From Poa pratensis (taxonomy: Eukaryota > Streptophyta > Magnoliopsida > Poales > Poaceae): a DNA stretch of 64,000 bases. The stretch covers positions 133,019,169 through 133,083,168 of the forward strand of contig CAMZMU010000052.1 of assembly GCA_947311845.1 (NCBI GenBank), written 5' to 3'. A model generated the notes under the pieces. That model ran no database searches. It saw only the letters and a program-made list of their open reading frames with translations, and had not been told where the DNA came from. A program made the position numbers and the translations under genes. The number at the start of each line of letters is the position of its first letter. Position 1 is the first letter of the stretch. Positions 11,960 through 23,288 of the stretch are shown here, piece after piece.

Positions 11960-12319
11960 TACGTACCCCATCGTCGTTATTTTTGTATTTCTAAGAAAAG
12001 AAAGAAAGCGAGACAATGTGTTGAAAGGCCTAAAATCACCATATTGCTCTAAGCAATTCTCTATCTCCTCCGGAGTAATTTGGTGGCCGTCCTGGAAATA
12101 TCCATTGGGTTCGTATACATCCTAATTGATAATATTCGCAAGCTTGAGCCGGACGCGATGTAACTCATCTCTGAAATCTCTATCTGTGAGCTCTGCTAGT
12201 TATTTGCTCCAAGCATTAACGCCAGATTCTCTTGAAAAGTTGCCTCTTTCCCGTACGTATCCGTCATGTGATAGATGACGTAGTAGCAGTCCCTCGTAGT
12301 GCCTTCTGGTTGCTGCACG
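11960..12319 (-). pseudogene. Decayed exon of unrecognised family, block 1 copy
   Basis: Read on the minus strand from 12319 to about 11960, one frame stays coding-like with only two stop codons. It contains phrases such as HYEGLLLRHLSHDGY, TDRDFRDELHRVRLKLANII and GYFQDGHQITPEEIEN. The block 2 copies keep related phrases (for example FHDGHQIIPEEVEN) with different lesions, so the ancestor was probably a coding exon. I do not recognise the family. The reading is cut at its upstream end by the hAT insertion and continues across it at 23388-23418. It is non-functional in every copy seen here. Confidence 0.5.
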
Positions 12320-12573
12320 TCAAGATGGGAATGGGCCGGGTTAGCCCGCTGGGTCGCCGACCCGATCCGAAAAATCGAGGCCAATGGGTCATACGGGTCG
12401 GCCTCGAACGGGATTTGGGTCAGCAGGGCCGGCCCCGTATGACCCGCTGGGTCGGCCGGGTCGACCCACCTCGTAGTCTCATGTCTCGTAACAGTCACGA
12501 TCTCTACCGCGTCGGAGTTGTTGTCTCCCGTTGTTTAGCTCCTTTCAACGAAACGCTCATGTAATAGCAACTA

Positions 12574-12697
12574 CTCTCTCCGTTCCAAAATAGATGACTT
12601 TCATTTGTCTACATACAGATGTATGTAGACATCTTTTTGTGTATACATACATACATATGTGAATATATGGAAGTCAAGTAATTTGAAACGAAGGGAG
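12574..12697. mobile_element. Stowaway-type MITE inside the hAT element
   Basis: The 124-bp element starts CTCTCTCCGTTCCAAA and ends TTTGAAACGAAGGGAG. It is flanked by TA at 12572-12573 and 12698-12699. The interior contains the ATGTATGTAGACATC palindrome typical of the group. Confidence 0.88.
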
Positions 12698-13130
12698 TAA
12701 CAAAGTTAGGTCGATTTGTTTCTGCAAAATAAGCACGTACAGAACAACGGACATGTAGCTTGATCGCTTCTGTTTTTTTTTTTTGAATTTGCTTGATCGC
12801 TTCTGTTAGCGCCTCAGGTACGTATCAAACTATCAATTTCAGGAGCACACTTTTTTTTTTGCTAACTTGCCGACACACGCACATGTGTAAACATGGTTGA
12901 TTGCTCCAGGCGTGACAGGCTGACTGGTTTACTTCGATTACGAGGTAAGCATGCGTATAAACAGCAGTCTGAGCAGCTAATCTGGTAGGATTAGAAATTC
13001 TTATTTCTACACTAGTTGATTTGCACCAAATCACGTTTTACGCTAACAAATTTTTGTCCGTGAGTCAAAGTACAGCTAAAATTTAGGTCAACCCAAAATA
13101 CCCATCGGGCCACTAGTGCCATTGACTATT

Positions 13131-16100
13131 TGTAGAACCCCCACCTTTTAACAAAGTTGGGATTCCCCGTGTAACGTGCTAGTCCTTGGATCGACTTGTT
13201 AGCACACACAATTTGAGATGCAATACCATAACATTGTATCAAAGTATATTACACGATGATCCAGAATTTAAAAGATTCGATACAAGGTGCATAGCCGAAG
13301 GCTAGATCAAACCAAAGTAAACACACAGCGGAAAGCAAATGATACAGTGAGCCCATCATCTTCATGTGCCACAGGCAAGCATGTTGGTTGTAGACTCGAA
13401 ACCCTGTCGCAACCTCACTCATCGTCTGACGGACCTGCAACGGTGAGTTACAGCCCAACTATATGGGTCAGCACAATTGAATTGTGATGGCAAGATGACA
13501 CTTATGTGGATATAATGGCAACATATATTCTACATGAATATTTGGCTAAGTGGAGTTTTGATGCTGATTTGCATAAAGCCAGTTTTATCCTATCATTTGT
13601 AAAACAATTTTCATCTTAGACAAAGAGTACCACTGATAGACATCAGTGAACACATTTGACAACTACTCATGGCAAGCACCACTGATAGACATCAGTGAGC
13701 TCCCATCCCTTGTTCACCCTCAAGTTTTAATTAAGAAATTGGGATGAGGAGATCTTCAACAGCTTCCCGGTCTAGTTGCTCAAAAATTGTCCATAACCGG
13801 GGACACGGCTAAGTATACTCAGTTTATACTCTCGAGAGGGTGTGCACTTTCACCACAAGACCCAATCATTCCCTCCTCCATTGCAACCAATTATGAAATG
13901 GAAAAGAAAAGACTGAGACGAGATTTTTCGGAAGAACTTTCCCATCCCATACCGGCCTGACGCGCTTCACCTATAAACCTCTACCACCACCTGTCAAGCC
14001 GGGATGAGTCCGCTCAACTTACTCCATCAAGACAGAGCCCATATGACATGTGGCTGCACTAGAAGCTACTGAACAAGGAGAGTCTACAATCTCTTTTAGC
14101 CTGGGTGACTTTCCACAAGTGTGCACTTCACCAAGGGCAAATTACCATAGACATGAACCATAGACATGGACCCCCTGAGTAGTCACCCACCATGGTCCAC
14201 CAACCAGCACCCAGGTAGTTCATTGATTAGTTATTAATTTTTTTATCACTATTGAACTAATCAAAACATTTTTCATAGCATGACTATACTAAGTTCCATA
14301 CTACAAGCTCTGGGTGGGGGTTTGCTACACACTATTAGGAGCATAGCATAGTATAATATTCAGTAACAAGCCTATCATGCATACTACTGAAAACACTAAG
14401 TGCATAGTAGTAAAAGTATAGGACTTTTATGGTGTCACTTGCCTTGGCTAACTGAAGAGTTGAAGTTACACTCTTCACAACACGTAAAGCACTCCGTACA
14501 ATCTAAACATAGAGATAACACAATAGTAAACAAACAATTCAACAACATCATCACATACAAAAGCAAACATGCATATCAGGGTCTTCACAAAACTTTGGTC
14601 GAGGTTCATCACATAATTCAATATGCAAAAAGAATTATTATGATTAGGTTTAGGGTTTGCCATTTTGGTTAAAGGATGGTCAAGCAATTATGTATGAACA
14701 TCATAGATGTCATATATATAACTTGCTGTGGTGTTCCAAGGGTTCTAAAAGGTTGGTCTTGAACAACATGGTCACACGAGAATTTTGGAAAAAGGTTTAA
14801 CACATTCTTATAATAAAGAAATTTGCATAAAACATTTTTGTAAGATCATAAACACAACTTTAATATTTTGTGTTGTTAATTAATTTTAAAATATGGTTTT
14901 TGGTCTTTCTGGTCAGAGGCAAATATTTGGGTCACTTTTCAAAAAGAAACCATATTAAAATTATTTATAGGATTTAAACTATATCCAAAATACTCCAATT
15001 GAGTCTTTGGTTTTTAAATTGTTTAACAAGTATTCAAAAATATTTTTAAAAGTGACCAAGTTATTCTACAGAACCAAAGGTTTCCAAAAATATTTTATTT
15101 GCAAATTTTGGACTTATAAAATTAAAGTTATGCTAAATATACTCAAATCTCTCATTTGAAATTTGAATCATTTAAACTTTGACAAAACAGTAAACTAATG
15201 ATTCCAAAAGATTCTACAGGTCAAGGGCTTTCTGTTGGTATAAAGTTTGTAAAATTTGGCTCTGTGGTTCAAAAGATATGATGGTTTGAATAACCAGAGG
15301 CTTTTCTGCAAAACTGAAATTTAATTTCTATTCGGAGATAATTCCAGAAAAAGGCTGGGTGACGTGGCCTCTCCTAATTGGCTGGGCTCAGGTCGGCTCG
15401 GTTCGGCTTGGCTTAGCCGCGGCTTGGCTTTGGCTCGGCTGGATTTAGTCTGGTTCGTCAGATCTAGATCTGACGGTTGTTATTTGCCTGTACCCCTTCG
15501 ATCTGGAGATCTAATCGTAACCGTAGAAAGAAAATCGGACGGCTCAGGGTCTTTGAGCCATACCTGGCTGGCAGGACTTCCCGGAGATGGTGTCGCGGCG
15601 GCCGGCGGCTCGGTTGGTTGACGGGGATGGCGCTTCAGAGGGTTTCCGGGCTCGGCGAGTACATGCAGCGGCGCGGAGCGGCACGGCAGACTCGATGGGG
15701 TGCTCGTCGGCGTCTCGAAGTGCTCCTAGCGGCGGCGGGGGTGTAGACCAGTGGCGGCGGTGGCCGGCCCTATGGTTCGAGCTTGTTCTCGACGCTGCGG
15801 CTGCGGGAAAATATCGAAAAAGGGGTCAGGAGGGTGAGCACGGACATGGGGAGGAGTATGAGCAGAGTCTCGGGGTCGGAGGATCGGTGACCTCGCCGGA
15901 ATCGACGAAATCCGGTGGCGGCCGAAGCTACTCCGACAAGCTCTTTTGGTCTCCTGGTGGCGCGATTCGACGAGAAAGGAGAGGGGAAAACAAGAGGAGG
16001 GTCGGGGCTACCCAAAGCGGCACAGGGGTGAGGCTAAGAGGGCTCGGGGAGAGAGGGACGAGTGGGGGAGGTGGGAGGCGTCGTGCGCGTCGTGGGCGGT

Positions 16101-16914
16101 TGGGGAAGAAGGCCCCGACAGGTGGTCCCCACCTGTCGGTGAGAGAGGAGGAGGAAGAGTGGGCTGGACTGGTACTGGCTTGCTTGGCTGGGTCTCGGCC
16201 CATTTGGCCCGTACCTGTTTTTTTTGTCCTTCTATTTTCCTTTTCTGTTTCATTATTGGAACTTCAAATCTTGCTTCAAATTGAATTCAAATTCTTTCAG
16301 AAAAATGTGATGGAGATATATTTATAAGTATCATTTGATTAGATATATTTTCCTCAAAAATATATTTGAATTTGTTATCCATATTGAAATAATCTTATAG
16401 GTTAATTTTATGAATTATTTTAGAATAGGGCTTTATAATCTATATTTTCATCTCACTTAAATTCCAGAAAATATTAAGAGTAAGATTATATAATATAAAA
16501 TATCTTAAACTCATTTTCAAAATAGAATAAGTTATGAAAATCATTTATGTTTCAGAAGTTTATTAAATTATTTAAATAATCCATACAACACTTTTGGGTT
16601 TATAAAATATTTGTTTCAAGCTATAAAATGTCAAGGCTGAAAATATTAAATTTTATAATTAAAAAAAAATAAAATATTAAATTTTATAATATCACATAAT
16701 CATTTCTAAAACATTTTTTTTAAACAAACCATTTTATGAAATTTGCTTTAAATAATTTAAAACACTTTCTACATAATGTTTTAGGTTCTATTAAACACCC
16801 AAATGTAATATTTTCATATTCACCTTCCAGCTTTGATGGATTTAATTTATCCAAATTAAAAGTTTCAATTTTTTTAGTGATTTTTTAAACATTCCAAATT
16901 TTTGGGATGTTACA
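13131..16914 (-). repeat. 3' LTR (left), 3784 bp
   Basis: In element sense this LTR starts TGTAACATCCC at 16914 and ends GGGGGTTCTACA at 13131. It has AT-rich flanks and a strongly GC-rich core (about 15360-16210). The long plus-strand frame through that core (15587-16327, 246 codons) is antisense to the element. Confidence 0.93.
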
Positions 16915-17161
16915 GACTACCACCCTTAAAAGGAATCTCGTCCCCGAGATTCGCAGAGGCTAGCAAAAGGGATCGGTTCAGGGTATCTGGGTGGCTACCA
17001 CCCTTAAAAGAAACTTTTGTGGGTCGTCTAACTATCTTGTTTTTTGTGTCGAGGTGACTCTATAGGTCAGCTATATCTTTATTTGTCCGAGTTATGCTTC
17101 ATCCTCATGGGTTCACATAAAGTATGTACTGACATTTTCAAATGAATGAGTGCTTGAACAA
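16915..17161 (-). other. Polypurine tract and residual pol 3' end
   Basis: Just upstream of the 3' LTR in element sense lies a purine-rich CTTTTAAGGGTGGTAG (complement of 16917-16932). The same strand can be read as LGDEIPFKGGSL followed by a stop, which resembles the C-terminal tail of chromovirus polyproteins. The same 16-bp stretch recurs at 16995-17010. The rest of pol is missing between this tail and the end of gag, so an internal deletion of several kilobases is likely. Confidence 0.6.
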
Positions 17162-17522
17162 TTAATTGATCTTGGACTTACTGTTCATATCTTCATGCCC
17201 ATTGTATACTTCTTCCACATTGACATGATTCACATGTACCTTCTTGAATGGGTTTGGCTTAACTTGATCTGCTTTCTTCTCCGGGCACTCATTGGAGTAG
17301 TGTCCCATTTTCTTACATGAGTAGCATTGCACATGGCTGTTATCCTTTTTCTCTGATGGGTTGTGGCGATGTTGTCCATTGTGGTTATTCTCTCCGTTGT
17401 GGTTGTCGGCTCTATATCCTCCATTATGAGGGTGGCCATGGTTGTGGTGGCCATTTCCTCCATGTTGATGTCCATTGCCACCATGCTTGTGAAATCCGGA
17501 GTTACTACTGCCATCATGGATA

Positions 17523-17616
17523 CTCCCTCTGATCCTAATTAATGGTCGCTGGTCCTACTATCAGTTTGTACGTTACTAGTTCATTTGCTGCGACGTTTAA
17601 AACGGATCGGAGGGAG
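17523..17616. mobile_element. Stowaway-type MITE inserted in gag
   Basis: The 94-bp element starts CTCCCTCTGATCC and ends GGATCGGAGGGAG. It is flanked by TA at 17521-17522 and 17617-17618. It lies between the gag core and the zinc knuckle, so it postdates the gypsy insertion or a copy that served as its source. Confidence 0.92.
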
Positions 17617-18225
17617 TACTACGCATTTTTCTGAGGTGGTCTAGAGTTGTACTTCTCAAAGTTGTACTTCCTTTTCTGGGTTTCAGCCTGCCTTTGTTTG
17701 CTTTCCAAGATAGTGGCCTTGTCAAGTAGTGACTGATAGTTGGGTGTGTAGACCACCGACAGTTGAATGGCTAACTCATCATTTAGACCATCCAAGAATT
17801 TCTCCCTTCTCTTGGCATCTGTGTCGACGTCATCTGGAGCATAGCGTGCCAGATTGTTGAATTCCTCTATGTACTCTGCAACTGTGTGGTTACCCTGACG
17901 CAGGTTGCGAAATTCTCTCTTCTTCAAGCTCATCACACCAGTGGATATGTGTGCAGTGCGGAAACCTTCCTGAAATGACTCCCAAGTGACCTCCTCAATT
18001 GGGTGAGTGATCTGATAGTTGTCCCACCAGCTGGCTGCAGGTCCTTCTAAAAGATGTGCTGCAAATCTAACCTTCTCTTCATCAGTGCATCCAATGGTCA
18101 CCAGATTCTTATTCACCGAGCGTAGCCAGTCATCAGCTAAACGGGTTCTGAGGCGCTAGTGAATGTTGTTGGCCTCAGCCTCAGGAATCTGGTCAGCATG
18201 TCCACATGAGGGGGTGGTGGTGGTG

Positions 18226-18226
18226 G

Positions 18227-18257
<31 letters not shown>
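18226..18257. repeat. (GTT)n microsatellite in gag
   Basis: About eleven GTT units, preceded by GGT units. On the minus strand they encode the Asn-rich, then His-rich, N-terminal stretch of gag. The repeat overlaps a zone of frameshifts. Confidence 0.95.
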
Positions 18258-18259
<2 letters not shown>

Positions 18260-18687
18260 GCTATGAACTGTGTCATCACTTGCATGAGTTGGGTCATGAC
18301 TTGTTGCAGCCCATTGTTGTTGTTGTTCTCATTGTTCTCCCATTGTTGTTGTTGTGGTTGTCGCGTCGAGGAGGCATCTGTGGGTTTAGCATAGATGAGG
18401 ATCAAGATAGAAGGTCTAAGGAGGAGGAAACTAAAGTCCTTCACAACCCACACAACAAAACATGTCAAACAATTTACAATCAAGCAATGTCACAACAACA
18501 TGGTTCAACACACTAACAAGCAAACTAGTATTGCCATACCACATAGGTTGATATGATCAATACATTAACATAACGTTGTTTCAAATAAGACTAATTTGGG
18601 GTCCAATCTAAGGTAAACAGGTGATACACTTCCTTGCCAACTTGTTCTTCTGGCACACTCGATTGATTCTTCTTACTTCAATTCTCT

Positions 18688-19357
18688 TCACTTCATGGAT
18701 GCAATCTGGGCATTCTTTGAACGAATCAGGTCTTCCTGATCGCAGAGTTCCGAAGCCATATTCACTATGTCGGTCTTCAACTGGCTCACAGTGGTCTTCA
18801 AGGCATTAGTACTCTCATTCTCCTTCTCGAGAAGATGGGTACACTGGGCTTGCAGTTCGAGAATTTGTGCCTCCTGGTGTTCAATCTTGGCTTCCAACTT
18901 CATGTTGTCAATCAAGTTTCATTTTGTCTTCGATGAGAGCATCCTTCTCCAAATCCATCTCCTGCTTCTGTGCGTCGATTTCCTCTCCTATCTCCTTGAG
19001 TTCATCGAGGTACTTTTGGGTGTTGTGAAGCCTAAACCGTAGTCTTTTTCCGAGACACTCGATAGCTTCCCAGGCTGCACTCCTTGCTGAATCAAAGAAG
19101 GAAGTTCGGACTATGGGATTGGTGTACATGCAGCATCCTTCGGTCTTGTGGTCATCGCCTTTGCTCTTGTATATGTGGAGTTGCACCCACCAGTACTCCT
19201 GACCTTCACCCACAAAAGGGAAACCCTTGTACACTGCCTCACCTTCAAAACCCAAGCTCTTCATATTATCCTTTAGTACCCTTGGGAAATCAGTCTCACA
19301 ATGGAGAGTCATGGTCATCACTGGTCCTTTCTTGATGGATTCTATGAGGCTGGTCAT
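18688..19357 (-). pseudogene. Accessory ORF upstream of gag, coiled-coil C-terminal half
   Basis: A 149-codon frame begins at ATG 19357, about 170 bp after the primer-binding site. It ends at 18908, where a one-base shift moves the reading into the frame 18915-18688, for roughly 225 codons in all. The first part is globular, with phrases LHCETDFPRVLKDNMKSLGF and GQEYWWVQLHIYKS. The second part is rich in Glu, Lys, Gln and Leu with heptad-like spacing (EIDAQKQEMDLEKDA, then EAKIEHQEAQILELQAQ), so a coiled coil is likely. I do not recognise the family. It is not gag, which lies downstream in the same sense. A captured host gene part or a lineage-specific retrotransposon ORF are both possible. 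Confidence 0.6.
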
Positions 19358-19529
19358 CTAAAACAAAAGCAGATACTTTCAGAAGTTAGATACTAGACGA
19401 GAGTACAAGAAGAGGTACAATGAGTTGTATATATAATTTTAGAAAACTGAATAAAAATAGATTTTCAGTCCTATGGTCAAAACCTATTTCTATCCAAACC
19501 TAGGGTCACGAATCTACAGGCAACACAGT

Positions 19530-19541
19530 GCTCTGATACCA
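19530..19541 (-). other. Primer-binding site (initiator tRNA-Met type)
   Basis: On the minus strand the sequence TGGTATCAGAGCAC starts two bases after the 5' LTR end. TGGTATCAGAGC is complementary to the 3' end of plant initiator tRNA-Met and is the usual primer site of this group. It fixes the element orientation. Confidence 0.92.
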
Positions 19542-19543
19542 TC

Positions 19544-22500
19544 TGTAGAACCCCCACCTTTTAACAAAGGTTGGGATTCCCCGTGTAACGTGCTAGTCCC
19601 TGGATCGACTTGCTAGCACACACAGTTTGAGATGCAATACCATAACATTGTATCAAAGTATATTACACGATGATCCAGAATTTAAAAGATTCGATACAAG
19701 GTGCATAGCCGAAGGCTAGCTCAAACCAAAGTAAACACACAGCGGAAAGCAAATGATACAGTGAGCCCATCATCTTCATGTGCCACAGGCAAGCATGTTG
19801 GTTGTAGACTCGAAACCCTGTCGCAACCTCACTCATCGTCTGACGGACCTGCAACGGTGAGTTACAGCCCAACTATATGGGTCAGCACAATTGAATTGTG
19901 ATGGCAAGATGACACTTATGTGGATATAAATGGCAACCTATATTCTACATGAATATTTGGCTAAGTGGAGTTTTGAGGCTGATTTGCATAAAGCCAGTTT
20001 TATCCTATCATTTGTAAAACAATTTTCATCTAGACAAAGAGTACCACTGATAGACATCAGTGAACACCTTTGACAACTACTCATGGCAAGCACCACTGAT
20101 AGACATCAGTGAGCTCCCATCCCTTGTTCACCCTCAAGTTTTAATTTAGAAATTGGGATGAGGAGATCTTCAACAGCTTCCCGGTCTAGTTGCTCAAAAT
20201 TGTCCATAACCGGGGACACGGCTAAGTATACTTAGTTTTAACTCTCGAGAGGGTGTGCACTTTCACCACAAGACCCAATCATTCCCTCCTCCATTGCAAC
20301 CAATTATGAAATGGAAAAGAAAGACTGAGACGAGATTTTTGGAAGAACTTTCCCATCCCATACCGGCCTGACGCGCTTCACCTATAAACCTCTACCACCA
20401 CCTGTCAAGCCGGGATGAGTCCGCTCAACTTACTCCATCAAGACAGAGCCCATATGACATGTGGCTGCACTAGAAGCTACTGAACAAGGAGAGTCTACAA
20501 TCTCTTTAGCCTGGGTGACTTTCCACAAGTGTGCACTTCCACCAAGGGCAAATTACCATAGACATGAACCATAGACATGGACCCCCTGAGTAGTCACCCA
20601 CCATGGTCCACCAACCAGCACCCAGGTAGTTCATTGATTAGTTATTAATTTTTATCACTATTGAACTAATCAAAACATTTTTCATAGCATGACTATACTA
20701 AGTTCCATACTACAAGCTCTGGGTGGGGGTGGCTACACACTAATAGGAGCATAGCATAGTATAATATTCAGTAACAAGCCTATCATGCATACTACTGAAA
20801 ACACTAAGTGCATAGTAGTAAAAGTAGTAGGACTTTTATGGTGTCACTTGCCTTGGCCAACTGAAGAGTTGAAGTTACACTCTTCACAACACGTAAAGCA
20901 CTCCGTACAATCTAAACATAGAGATAACACAATAGTAAACAAACAATTCAACAACATCATCACATACAAAAGCAAACATGCATATCAGGGTCTTCACAAA
21001 ACTTTGGTCGAGGTTCATCACATAATTCAATATGCAAAAAGAATTATTATGATTAGGTTTAGGGTTTGCCATTTTGGTTAAAGGATGGTCAAGCAATTAT
21101 GTATGAACATCATAGATGTCATATATAACTTGCTGTGGTGTTCCAAGGGTTCTAAAAGGTTGGTCTTGATCAACATGGTCACACGAGGAATTTTGGAAAA
21201 AGGTTTAACACATTCTTATAATAAAGAAATTTGCATAAAACATTTTTGTAAGATCATAAACACAACTTTAATAATTTGAGTTGTTAATTAATTTTAAAAT
21301 ATGGTTTTTGGTCTTTCTGGTCAGAGGCAAATATTTGGGTCACTTTTCAAAAAGAAACCATATTAAAATTATTTATAGGATTTAAACTATATCCAAAATA
21401 CTCCAATTGAGTCTTTGGTTTTTAAATTGTTTAACAAGTATTCAAAAATATTTTTAAAAGTGACCAAGTTATTCTACAGAACCAAAGGTTTCCAAAAATA
21501 TTTTATTTGCAAATTTTGGACTTATAAAATTAAAGTTATGCTAAATATACTCAAATCTCTCATTTGAAATTTGAATCATTTAAACTTTGACAAAACAGTA
21601 AACTAATGATTCCAAAAGATTCTACAGGTCAAGGGCTTTCTGTTGGTATAAAGTTTGTAAAATTTGGCTCTGTGGTTCAAAAGATATGATGGTTTGAATA
21701 ACCAGAGGCTTTTCTGCAAAACTGAAATTTAATTTCTATTCGGAGATAATTCCAGAAAAAGGCTGGGTGACGTGGCCTCTCCTAATTGGCTGGGCTCAGG
21801 TCGGCTCGGTTCGGCTTGGCTTAGCCGCGGCTTGGCTTTGGCTCGGCTGGATTTAGTCTGGTTCGTCAGATCTAGATCTGACGGTTGTTATTTGCCTGTA
21901 CCCCTTCGATCTGGAGATCTAATCGTAACCGTAGAAAGAAAATCGGACGGCTCAGGGTCTTTGAGCCATACCTGGCTGGCAGGACTTCGCCGGAGATGGT
22001 GTCGCGGCGGCCGGCGGCTCGGTTGGTTGACGGGGATGGCGCTTCAGAGGGTTTCCGGGCTCGGCGAGTACATGCAGCGGCGCGGAGCGGCACGGCGGAC
22101 TCGATGGGGTGCTCGTCGGCGTCTCGAAGTGCTCCTAGCGGCGGCGGGGGTGTAGACCAGTGGCGGCGGTGGCCGACCCTATGGTTCGAGCTTGTTCTCG
22201 ACGCTGCGGCTGCGGGAAAATATCGAAAAAGGGGTCAGGAGGGTGAGCACGGACATGGGGAGGAGTATGAGCAGAGTCTCGGGGTCGGAGGATCGGTGAC
22301 CTCGCCGGAATCGACGAAATCCGGTGGCGGCCGAAGCTACTCCGACAAGCTCTTTTGGTCTCCTGGTGGCGCGATTCGACGAGAAAGGAGAGGGGAAAAC
22401 AAGAGGAGGGTCGGGGCTACCCAAAGCGGCACAGGGGTGAGGCTAAGAGGGCTCGGGGAGAGAGGGACGAGTAGGGGAGGTGGGAGGCGTCGTGCGCGTC

Positions 22501-23288
22501 GTGGGCGGTTGGGGAAGAAGGCCCCGACAGGTGGTCCCCACGTGTCGGTGAGAGAGGAGGAGGAAGAGTGGGCTGGACTGGTACTGGCTTGCTTGGCTGG
22601 GTCTCGGCCCATTTGGCCCGTACCTGTTTTTTTTTTGTCCTTCTATTTTCCTTTTTCTGTTTCATTATTGGAACTTCAAATCTTGCTTCAAATTGAATTC
22701 AAATTCTTTCAGAAAAATGTGATGGAGATATATTTATAAGTATCATTTGATTAGATATATTTTCCTCAAAAATATATTTGAATTTGTTATCCATATTGAA
22801 ATAATCTGATAGGTTAATTTTATGAATTATTTTAGAATAGGGCTTTATAATCTATATTTTTATCTCACTTAAATTACAGAAAATATTAAGAGTAAGATTA
22901 TATAATATAAAATATCTTAAACTCATTTTCAAAAATAGAATAAGTTATGAAAATCATTTATTATTCAGAAGTTTATTAAATTATTTAAATAATCCATACA
23001 ACACTTTTGGGTTTATAAAATATTTGTTTCACATAATTTAAAAAAATATTAAATTTTATAATATCACATAATCATTTCTAAAACAATTTTTTTTAAACAA
23101 ACCATTTTATGAAATTTGCTTTAAATAATTTAAAACACTTTCTACATAATGTTTTAGGTTCTATTAAACACCCAAATGTAATATTTTCATATTCACCTTC
23201 CAGCTTTGATGGATTTAATTTATCCAAATTAAAAGTTTCAATTTTTTTTAGTGATTTTTTAAACATTCCAAATTTTTGGGATGTTACA
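19544..23288 (-). repeat. 5' LTR (right), 3745 bp
   Basis: This is the partner of the left LTR, with the same TG...CA ends and the same GC-rich core (about 21770-22620). The antisense frame through the core is 284 codons here (21885-22739) against 246 in the left LTR because of one-base indels, which argues against coding constraint. Confidence 0.93.

Larger units (their letters stand above)
10113..12319. repeat. Block 1 of a tandem segmental duplication
   Basis: Sequence from about 10113 recurs from 23428 onward in the same order. Similarity covers 10113-10700 versus 23428-23940, then 10840-10929 versus 24330-24410, then 10930-12319 versus 26580-27353, 29096-29563 and 30320-30663. Block 1 is interrupted at 12319 by a hAT element and resumes at 23388-23427, after which block 2 begins immediately. 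The copies have diverged by many substitutions and small indels, so the duplication is not recent. Block 1 lacks the Helitron and the copia LTR found in block 2. Confidence 0.8.
17162..18377 (-). pseudogene. Decayed gypsy gag with zinc knuckle
   Basis: Gag is the structural protein that packages the element RNA in cytoplasmic particles. A plausible start is the ATG at 18377. An Asn/His-rich N-terminal stretch follows, encoded by the GTT repeat. The 165-residue open frame 17619-18116 carries the conserved Retrotrans_gag core, with HLLEGPAASWWDNY near its start and GNHTVAEYIEEFNNLARYAP in the middle. A CCHC zinc knuckle, CYSCKKMGHYSNEC, lies at 17285-17326, and the frame ends with SKIN and a stop at 17162-17164. 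At least two frameshifts break the N-terminal part. A Stowaway MITE (17523-17616) separates the core from the knuckle, and a stop lies beside it. No protease follows. Confidence 0.85.
13131..23288 (-). mobile_element. Ty3/gypsy LTR retrotransposon with very long LTRs, non-autonomous
   Basis: Two long direct repeats (13131-16914 and 19544-23288) each run from TGTAGAACC to GGGATGTTACA and enclose 2.6 kb. The 5-bp duplication CTATT flanks the whole (13126-13130 and 23289-23293). The primer-binding site lies next to the right LTR on the minus strand, so the element reads right to left. It holds an accessory ORF, a decayed gag and only the last few codons of pol, so it cannot supply its own polymerase or integrase. 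It sits inside a hAT transposon. The LTRs look nearly identical by eye, with scattered substitutions and one indel-rich patch near 16620-16690. Confidence 0.95.

Noticed and set aside
15587..16327. Long plus-strand frame in the left gypsy LTR and its 284-codon counterpart at 21885-22739
   Set aside because: It is antisense to the element, arises from GC-rich composition, and its frame is altered by one-base differences between the two LTRs.
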